Assembly: GCA_963920525.1 (NCBI GenBank)
Contig: OY986437.1
Location: 33,061,563 to 33,125,562 of the forward strand
DNA: 64,000 bases
Reading direction: 5' to 3'
Source: Dichetophora obliterata
Taxonomy: Eukaryota > Arthropoda > Insecta > Diptera > Sciomyzidae
This document shows positions 46,501 through 57,600 of this stretch, in pieces; within the stretch, counting starts at the first letter, position 1, and each line of letters begins with the position of its first letter. A program made the translations under genes and the position numbers. The notes under the pieces are model-generated. The model was given only the letters and a program-made list of their open reading frames with translations. It ran no database searches and was not told the origin of the DNA.

Positions 46501-48606
46501 CAGTATTTATCCATACATTTTCTTCATCAATAACTCATTTGCTTCTTAAAAATATGGTTTATACGTAAATAATTTTTTATATTTTTTATAAATTTGTTGC
46601 TAATTTTGCATGGCGATAGAATGAATTATAGATTTAAATTTTGGCCGAAAAATTAAAGTTTTTTCATATATTTTGGCCCATCACGCTTAAACTAACGAAC
46701 TGGTTGGAAAGTGATGTTTAAAACAATAGCTGAAAATTTAAAATGTACTTACCTTTATAATGGTGTCTTGTGTGACTATTGCGCGACTTTAACTCGAGAT
46801 ATAGTGAAGCTACCTCAAAAAAAAAAAAAAAAAAAAAAATCATAAAACTCATGTCTCGAAAACCTATCCATAAAAATTTTTTTAATGTGATTTTCGAGTT
46901 AAGCATTTGATATAAGAAAAAATATTGGCATTGAATGTACATTTTAACTGTAAACCAGTGTTATTTGCTTAGAAATCAATATTGTTTTGTGATTTTAATG
47001 TTTTTGCTCAGATATAAAAATGCACATGTAAAAACCAATTACTAATTTTTTATCATGTACTAAGGGGGTATGCTTTATTTTAAGACCGTAAACATTTGTA
47101 GCAATCTACTATGAATCCATCTGCCATTTAAACACTTTTGTAATTTGAACTGGTCAAATGTATATCCTTATTAATTTTAACTTTAGTATTATCATTTCTA
47201 ATATATTTATCAAATGAGTTTTCAATGAAGTTGTTAAACTTGTTGAAAAAGTTATTAATGCACAAAGAAAAACAAAAGCATTAAAAGTATTAGAAACAAA
47301 TAATTGTAGTCAACTTAATACCAAATAGTATGATATTAAAGCAACCGTGTGCATTTTTCGCTCAAATGGCATTTTTCTTATGCTCTAACTCTGCTCTTAT
47401 TTCCACGGTAAAATTAGACAAGGTAGTGTTAGGGCGGAGAGCCGGTGATAGAAAATGTCGAAAGGAACTTGACAGCTCATACAAAATCTGCAACCTATGA
47501 GAATGCAATATGAAAGCAAAAATGGTCAAACATACCAAAGTGGCTGAGTTTGACAGTTATGGTCACTAAGAAAGAGAGCACATTCAGCCCTAACACTACC
47601 TTGTCTAGTTATATTATGCTTATTTCAAAATAAGCATACCAATTTGAGAAAACGTCAAAAATACTTTTAACTGCATATTATTGAATCATGGTTTTAACCA
47701 TAGTAAAGCTAAGCAAGGTCGTGTAAGGGCGCAGAGCCGGTGACCGAACTGTCAAAAGGAAGTTTACAGCTGATACAAAATCTTCAACCGATGAGAATGC
47801 GATAAGAAATCAAAAATAGGCAAGAACAGCAAAATTTTCTCTCTCTCTTAAATTATTCTTACTAGCTTTACTACGGTCTACGAGCAATGGAACACATATT
47901 TCCTTAGGTCTACACCCTTTTCACTTTCCTATTTTAGTTGACTACAATCTACGACCAGTGGAACTCATATGTCCTTAGGTCACTAACTACTATCTTCGTA
48001 AGGACAGAAACGTTCAAAAGGAATTATAGTTGGATTGGATAATAACAATAACAATAAAAAAATAAATATAAACTGGCCATTTCAGCCCTTGGAAGGACTT
48101 GGCCTAGCTTCTATTGATCAATTGTGTTGTGCGTGTTATTAAATGTTTGATCACAAGTGACCGAGAACTGGACCTACGTGTTTTATGCCGACTCCGAACG
48201 GCTTATGTTCTCAAGCAGCCTTACATGGCAATTTTTACTTTCCGAGGTTTGACATTGTCTGCAGAGAGGTGACGACCGAACAGAAAAATTAATTCAATTG
48301 TAAAAACTCTGTCTGAGCTGGAATTGAACCCGGGCTACCGCGGTTCTTTAGCTTAGGGGCCACGCACTCTACCCACTAGGCTACGGTCGCCACTAATAAC
48401 AATAACAATAGTTAAATTAAATTTTCAAATTTTTAATACTTTTATCACTTTTAGGGAAGCTCTGTAATATTAATTAGAATATAATTAAATTTTTTAAGTT
48501 GTTTCTTTTTGTTTTGTACACAACAAGCATACTTAGTTAATTTCTTCTCGAATGTTAGCATGTAATATAGTTATTGGCCGAAGAGGCTTTGTGCATTACA
48601 AAGGAA

Positions 48607-48661
<55 letters not shown>

Positions 48662-51600
48662 ATGGTTGATTTTGACTGTTATAGTCACTAAGAAAGAGAA
48701 CACATTCAGCCCTAACACTACCTTGTCTAGTTTTACCATAGTTTTAACAAGAGAAAAAACAGAACAGTCTACGTATGGAAAAACTGTCAATAGCTTTTTA
48801 TTATAACCTGTCGAAATTTCCCTTTATTAGTGTCAGTAGTTCATAATCCTTAAACGATTGTAATCCTTAAACATATCTGACCAAAAAATTAATATGGGCA
48901 TTTTCGTAGCTACTCACGTGACAGTCGTACGACTTTAATGAGTAGAAAAACAAAAAAAAATTAAACTTACAGTTTTCTTATTATGATTTTTCAATATTTT
49001 ACTAAGCGCACTATACAAGGTGTAAAAGCTAAGAGTTGTCAAAAGTTCGGCTCTCAGATAGAAGCCACCAAAAATAGTACGTTACGTGACATAAAATAGA
49101 AGTGGTTTTAACCTGTATCAATATAAACGAAAAAATCTGCGAAGTGTGCACGAGTTTTTTTATGAAAGTTTTTTAATATAATCTGAAATAATATTGCTAC
49201 ATATTCATAATTGTTTCGTTTACAAATCTTTTTTAATTATTTTTATACAAACCATAGTATGATACGTTACGTGATATACGTTATGTGACAAATTTTTTCC
49301 TTTAAAGAAGTGTAAATATATTGTAGTCTTATTTATTTAATTGAACTAGAAAAACATGTAAAGTGTAATTCAGGACCGTTACAATCGAAAACTGAAAAAA
49401 ATAATTAAACTTTGTATTATACGAGTATTTATTAAACTTATAAAATTTAAACTTTTGTCAAAATTTTTCAACTTTTGTCACCATTTTTTAATTTTTGTTG
49501 CCATTCATCCATCATGTTTGCTGCCATTTTTTAAATTTAAACTGAGATCAGCTCTCAGTACTCCCACAATATAAATATATATTTAAAAATTTTTTTCTCT
49601 ATTATGGAGGTTTAAACTAATTTTAAGTAAAATTTAATTTTTCAGTCGTGGTAGACTTTTTGGCGGAAATGCCCATAAAGAAACTGATTTCAATTACTGA
49701 GCTATACAATAAAAATCAACAAATGATTTATATATCTAAGAAAAACAATTAAAATTTTATTTCTAAAACCATTTTTATTTCTAAGCAAAAAAAAAAAGAC
49801 AGATAAAAAACGATTTTTATTTCTGAGCCAATCAATAAAAATCAAAAAAATATTTTTATTTTTGAGGAAAATATTGTAAATCAGAAAACGATTTCTATTT
49901 GTGAGGAAAATAATATTAATTAAAACAATTTATATTTGTGTGCAAAAAAATAAAACTCATAAAATAATAATATTTCTTGACTTTTTCATATTGCTCATAA
50001 TGATTACGGTCACTGGAATATTCCAATAAGGAATTCTCCAATATTACTTGTTATTCTATGTTTATCACTTCCTTAACATAGAAACTACAATATGAGTTAA
50101 CGGTGCTTTTTACGTTCACAGTGTCTGTAATTCGGTAAATTTTTTATTTGTCTCAAGTAAAATAAAAAATTTGGACACTTCCCTTTAAAATCATTTATGC
50201 TTGCTATTTTTATGAGGAATCATCGGTTTTCAATTTGAATTGTGATCATTTAAGAGTCATGAAGAAATTTTTTTATTTTTTAACCTTTTTAGAAACTCGA
50301 CATGTGCCATTGTATTCCGTCACTCCGATAGTTTCCGCTTACGCATCAAATTTATATAATGCTCTAATGGTGCAAAACATCGCTGCTTATGACATATTTT
50401 TAATTCAACGAAAAATAATTAAAAAAGAATTCCATTTTGATTTTAGTAAATAAATAAACAAAATTTTTATTTTAGGAAAAGCAGCTTTTTCATAGTTCAT
50501 AGTTAAAAATTATAAACTTAATTTCTCTTCTATTTCCAGATGAATTTTCATCATTTCTGCCAGCAACTGATGACTACAACCTGGATGAACTTGATGAAAT
50601 TCTACGCTCAACTGACACGCAGCTGGATTCCTCGATTGATTTCTCGACATTGGTGCCGCCGGAAACGGTGCAAAATTTTAAAATAGAAACTGGAAATCAG
50701 CATTCTCTAAATGAAGCTCAATTCAATTGTAATGCTTATCTCTCGCCTGCAGCTACTGCTGAGTCATATGGCAATTCGCCGTATGATTCACAGTGCACCT
50801 CGTCGACATCGTCCTTGTCCACTTCGGCAGAAGAGGAAACCTTTAATCCCGACGATTTTATAAATTTTCTCAACGATGATGATCTTAAAATGGAGCTCTC
50901 TTCGCCAGAGGACTCGGGTCCCGATGCGTCATCTAACCATCGTGGAACACCATCACCTACTGGCAGCTGCAACAGTTCCATTGGCAGTGCCACAAGTGGT
51001 ATTCAAAGCGATATTTCATCGGTAGCCTCATCACAAGATTTCCCCGTTACCATAAGCAGTTTGAATCAAGAGCCACAAATGGATTGTGTTAGCGAGTATG
51101 AATACAAATATACGCCACCACTTTCACCAGCAACACCTGTAGCGACTATTATTCAAACCCCACATTCACCACACCAAGCATCAATTCCTGTAGCTTCAAC
51201 AACAGCTCTGCTGCCCATAACGTTACCGGTTTTGTCAGTGCAACCCACGACTACAGTCAATCCCGCACCTCCACGAATACAAACAGCTACACAACTGACC
51301 TCTTCGGGCAGCTTGAGCGTCTTGCAAGGCACGCTGATACCTGTTAAAACAGTGCCCATCACATCAGTGACGAGCATTCAAGTACCAAAACCGCTTAAAA
51401 TCGAACACAAATTAGCGCCAAAAATAATAACAATACCCGCAAAACAGGCTACAAATACAATCAGTGCATCAGCCAAAACAACAACAACAACGAGCCCATT
51501 GCCAGCAAATTCCAAGCCGAAAACAATTTTTCTGTCTACCAATGATTTTAAAGCCCTAATGCAAAAGCTAAACAGCAATGGAAAAGGTGGCACCAAAATA

Positions 51601-54600
51601 AGCGGCAACATCAACGGCCAGATGCCAAAAATTGTCATGAAAACCACAAATGGTCAGGTCATCAACACCAAGAAAGCAACAACGCAATTTGTGCCCAAGT
51701 CGGTGTTAAAGTCGGCCACGCCTTTAATTATCAAGCAAGATCCAGCCGTAGAAGCGGCAACAATAAAAGCAGCCTGCACTAATACAACACTTCTGAGGCC
51801 ACCTATGGCTTCAGTAGCTCCAAATATCAACATCTACAAAGGCATTGTTGACGAAAAAACCATGAAGAAGCAACAACGCATGATAAAGAATCGTGAGTCG
51901 GCTTCATTGTCACGCAAGAAGAAGAAAGAATATGTTGTGTCTTTGGAATCGCGTATAAGTGATCTGGAAAAGGAAAACATTACGCTAAAAGGGGTGAGTG
52001 ATTATGGAGCACATTGTTTTTCCAAATTAATGCTTATCTCTTATCAGCTATAAAATTACAGCATTTATAAATGAAGTTATATAAATGGGTTATTTTCGGT
52101 TTGTTTTCTATACAATATCGGAACATTTTTCACTTATATTAAAATGGTGAAATTATGTTGAAAATATCTTGTGTGACGATATCGTAACTCGACAACACCT
52201 GCGTTCTAAGTAAATATGTTCGCTGTTGATTGACTAAACAACAGGGCAAAAATATCACGGTAAATTTAAACTTCAAGCTTATGCTTATTGGTGGTTTTAC
52301 GCTTCCAGCAAATAATGACGTGTGTAGTTGTATGTTGTTCATGTTGTAATGGCATGAAAAGGTATTGTATGCCTTTTCATAACACAACTTTGAGCTAAAT
52401 TCTGGGCTCATTCAAGTATCAGATTCTTTACTGAAAGTTAATTTAAGTGACTTTAAAGATTTCCCGCGGAATAGCAACAAATAATATTGTTTGCTTTTAC
52501 TAACTGTAACTCAGTTAATTTGGGAGTGTTTTTTATTTTTTTATGACAAGTTATGAAAAATAACCTTTATTTATAAAAAAAAAATAAATTTAAGAAATAA
52601 CAAATCTTTTCCTACTTCAATGCAAAATTTTTGCTTGTGCAAAATTAATTTTAAAGATAATTCAAAATTCGTTTTTGCCAGCAAGCAATAAAATTTGATG
52701 ATGTTAAAAAAAAACAAAACCATTTAATGTTAAATTTCTATGAGCACCCAAGCCAATAAATCCGCTACGTAAAATGTTGAAAGCGACAAGAAATGGCGCA
52801 GAATTATTAACACAAACGACAACAACAATTGCCAAAAATAGCTATTTTGTAGATGACTATATAAGCGCAAACATGTTAAACTGTACAATATCAAAATCAA
52901 ATAATTATCTTTCACATTGGTATGGTCTTCTTTAAGCTATTGCCAAGCGCAAAACAAAAATCATTGCATATTTGTAGGATTTACGATTAAATGTTCTGTA
53001 AGCACATGCAATATAGCTTGCCTTTATATTATAACACCGTGCAACACAACTTTGCTAACATAAACTGGACCACTTGGAGATGAAAATTTGAGGAAAAAAA
53101 TTTTCGGCGTCCTTCGTTTGTCTCCCATCTGGTGGATTTTTATTTTAATAAATTTTTTCAATTTTTATGTAATGTTTTTTGAAAGTGAAAAATTATTTTT
53201 TTTAAAGTAAAGTTGTATTTGAGGCTGAATTAGTAAGTATGCCGCTGATATTGCGATGATATACTGCTGCTGGTTGATATGCTGCCGCTACTGTTGGTGC
53301 AGAGCTGGCAGTTGTTGGCACTTCAAATCACTTTTATAAAAGTAGTATAAGAATAAACTTTTAATTTTTTGAATACTGTTAGCATGTTTTCAATTAAAGT
53401 TTGGCAATTGTGTGTGCGATAATTTCCAAGGAAATGTGTGATCACTAATCTTATACATTCAAACGCTTCCCTCTGGATTTCATTCAGAGATGTCACGAAG
53501 TCAGCGCTATTAGGCATTCTACTAATTTGTAAGCCAGTTACAGTTCCTCGAACAGAGGGTAATAGATTTAGGATTAATTAACAAATGGATTAAAATCAAA
53601 CAGATAAAATTGTCTAACCCGCTGTTATTTTTGATGTACTAAATTTCAATATTTTTTCCAATATCTTTAATTAATCGCTCTCTTCCGTCAGTTTAGAGCA
53701 ACAATAAAACTCCTGACAATGCACAGCTTGATATGCAGCGGTAATGGAATATCTTTTGGAACGAGTGACTCTTTCCTTGATGAAAGTTGAACCTTGAAAC
53801 TGTCCTTGCCCTGAATCGAATATTGCCGCAATTTCCATTCGATATAGTAAAGATATAATAAAGATAATTTTTACGGTCTTCAAAATCGCAAAGGAGAGAT
53901 AGGTGTTTGGCATATCTGTCTTTTGCAAAAAATGCAATGCAATATGAAATGAACGAAAAACGAATCAAATGAAAATTTATACCTCGCCCATTCCACGCAT
54001 AACGCAATACTTTTTTTCAAAAATTGACCTCATGGCTTTCAATTTGTTTTATTTTTGGGCTATAGGTTCCTATTAAAATTCTAAGAACATAAGTTAATTT
54101 ATTTCTTTTATATCGCCATTCGTTAAAAAGTTATTGACCTTTCAATTCTGCAAATCATCCGAAAACGCCAGAATTGGAAAGTTTTAAATTAATTGTATCT
54201 GCGTCAGTTGTTATCCAATTTTCATAAATGAGGTACCGTTAGAAAGGTATTAAAAAGTAGTTTCTGGAAAAAATATTTAATTTTAAGATTTGCTAAAAAG
54301 AGTCTTTTGAAAATGTTGAAGCTGAGTTGATGTCAAAATTTAAAAATGTGCAAGCTATAACCGGCACACAAAAATTACACAGTCTTATTCCCATCAATAA
54401 TAGGGAGACTAGAACTCAACGATATTCAGCTTCAGAGAATTTTTTAATATATCAGCTGATCAAACCATCATAACTCTTTTTGTTTTAAGACCGATTTTAA
54501 AACTTTTTGGAACAAAATCAGTTAGAATTTTATAATCTTGAATATGGCAATCTTGAAACAAAATTTGGTTCACCTTTTTACTAATAAAAGTAAAAAAATT

Positions 54601-57600
54601 TAAAAATATTTTTTTTCGGTATTTACCAGTTTTCTCTACCAAGGTCAAGTGTAAGGTCATCGAAACTTATGAATAAAATGTTGGTCCTTATAAGACAAAC
54701 ATTTTTGCAGATTAAATTTTGCAAATATCTTCACAGTTATGAAATGTATAGGCGATAAATTGCCTCAAAATGATAAGGTATGTGCACAAAAATTGAAATT
54801 GCGAAAACACATATAAAAGCTCCATCATAAAATTGGTTTTGACTTAAAGGCAACATTTTTCTTCAAATTTAAAAAATAAAAAAACGAAAAAAAAATTACG
54901 CGTTTTTTGAGAAATTAGCAAATAAATTTTTTTTAAATATGATGGCAACCCTAACATCAAAAATCTTAAAATTATATATTTTTTCCAGAAATTACTTTTT
55001 AATACCTTTCTAATGGTACCTCATTTATGAAAATTGGATAATACCTGACGCAGATACAATTAATTAAAAACTTTCCAATTCTGGCGTTTTCTGATGATTT
55101 GCAGAATTGAAAGGTCAATAACTTTTTAACGAATGGCGATATAAAAGAAATAAATTAACTTATGTTCTTAGAATTTTAATAGGAACCTATAGCCCAAAAA
55201 TAATACAAATCGAAAGCCATGAGACGGACCCGTTTTGCGTTATGCTTGGAATGGGCGACCTGACAAAACATGGACAATTTTCAAATCCGAACAGATTTGC
55301 CACCCATGTTCGATTTAATTTTTCAAATTTCATATGTTTCCTTGAAAATAAGGCCATAGGCATTTGGAATTGATGGGTGCAAATTTAAATTGAAATTCGT
55401 TATCAGCGTCAACAATTTAAGCAGTAAATTAAAAATTTACAAATAAAAAAAATAAGTTTTCGCCTTCAAAAACCTCTACAGGAACATTTTAAAAGATTCC
55501 TTTAAATGGAGACAAACGAAGGATGCCGAATTACAGCATCCGTGATCGAGCAAAATTGTACAAGATTGATAGGCACTTGTCTCGTCGTGCTCTTCGTAAT
55601 TTTGCTCGATCACGGATGCTGTAATTCGGCCCCTGGTTTGTGTTAGGAAAAAATTTAATATTTTAAAAAAAATGAAAATAAAAAATAAATGAAAATAAAA
55701 AAATAAATGAAAACATTTTGTTTTTTGAATATAAGTTTAATTTTTGGACACAACCAAGTTTTAAAGTTAAATTAAAGCAGTGTCGGGCAGCTTTGCAAAC
55801 CTATACTTTCTTATCTCCAGTATGTAATAATGAGCGCTTTAAGGCTCACACTGAAAACAAAGTAGTGCTGAAGCGCTTTTAATAGAAATCTTATTAGGCA
55901 TTGTGTGAATTTTTTTTTGCTCGGATTTATATTGCGAAATTAAATAAATAGGGCTGTGTGTCAAAAGGAAACTTTTCAATAGTGGTAGGATAGAAAATAT
56001 CAAGTTGAATAAAATTTGTGTGTGTTTAAATAAATTTGTCTTTTTTGCTGTGTCAAATGGACGATGAAATTTTGACAATTACAAATTTTGACGTTTCACC
56101 TTTCGGTTATGTTTTAGCGCAAATATTTTATTTAAATTGCATTTTATTCAATTTGCGACATATTTAACTCGAGTACTTGTACTTGCAACTTATTTCGTAA
56201 ACTTGTAATATTGTAAACTTAAAAAAAATAACAAAATAATAAAAATAAAAAAAAACGAAAGTGCTTGAGTTTGTGTGTGCGTGTGTGTGAGCCAACGCTC
56301 TCCTGGTGTATCAGCAAGTGCATCAAAGTTAAATTGGCTTTCTTTTCCGACGAACGTCCTCCAATAACACCAGCAGCACAAGCAAGTGCAGCGCAAATTT
56401 CTTCCTAGCCAACATCCTCCAAGTACCATCATCAGCATCACAAGCAAGTGGAGCGCAAATTTTCTGATTCTTTTGCTTGCCAACGTTCTCCGAGAGCCGC
56501 CACGAGCAGCACCAGCAAGTGCAGCACAATTCAATTGACTGGTGATATTGATAGAATCACCATTTCAGCATGTCTCAAGCGGAGAGGCAAATTTCTGCCA
56601 TTATACTCCGGCGTGAATTAAATAGATTGAAAGCGGAAAATTTGCTCTTCATTAGCTTGTGCTGCTGGTGATGGCACTTGGAGGATGTTGGCTAACAAGA
56701 AATTTGCGCTGCATTTGCTTGTGCTGCTGGTGGTGGCACTTGGAGGACGTTCGCCAGCAAAGAAAGCCAATTTAACTTTGCTGGACTTGCTGATGTACCG
56801 GGAGATCGTTGGCCCACACACACGCAAACACAAACTCAAGCACTTTAGTTTTTTTATTTTTATTATTTTGTTATTTTTTAAGTTTTTTAAGTTTACAATA
56901 TTACAAGTTTACAAAATAAGTTGCAAGTACAAGCACTCGAATTAAATACGTCGCGGAAATTGATGCGTTGTATTTTTTTTTCCTTATTTTTGAGTGTGTC
57001 AAAAATTCGCTTTCGATTGTCATAATTTGTGCTAGCCCCAGGGGATTTGTGAGGTGAGTATAATTGTCAAAATTTGTAGTAGCCCCTGGGGCTAGCACAA
57101 TTATACTCACCTCACAAATGCCAAAAGCTGCTCTACCAACTGTCAAAATTTGATCATCCGACTGAAAAGTTTCCGATTGACACACAGCCTAAGTAGTGGA
57201 CGGAATGTCAAAAGGAAACAGACCGACACACGGATAATGCGAAACACAGATAAGCAGACGGAAATGTAAAAAGGAAGGCTAATAGTAAAAAACAAATATG
57301 TTTTTTTTTATCATGGCAGAACTAGACAAGGTAGTGTTAGGTGCCCTATAGGAATGTGCCCTCTTTCTTAGTGACTATAATTGTCAAACTCAGCCATTTT
57401 GCTATTTTTTTCAAGTCTTGGTTTCTCATTGCATTCTCACTGGTTGCAGATTTTGTATGAGTTGTCAACTTCGTTTTGACAGTTTTGGGCACCGGCTCTC
57501 CGCCCTAACACTACCTTGTCTAGTTTTACCATCATCTCTGCTTTCACATCGCTTCTGACTAACTGGTGATTATCATCACATTCTACAAAAATAACGATGT

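Noticed and set aside
48318..48393. tRNA gene on the minus strand
   Set aside because: A and B boxes are present, but the sequence does not close into an acceptor stem and is the head of a SINE bounded by target duplications.
50650..50652. TTG as the Atf6 start in the second exon
   Set aside because: The frame is open upstream to a good acceptor at 50539 and joins in phase to an ATG-bearing exon at 43585-43609 with an acidic N-terminus.
56190..56945. Cys/Leu-rich frames on both strands
   Set aside because: They arise from inverted tandem units (CAGCAGCACAAGCAAGTG) in the arms of a foldback element. Equivalent frames appear in both arms.
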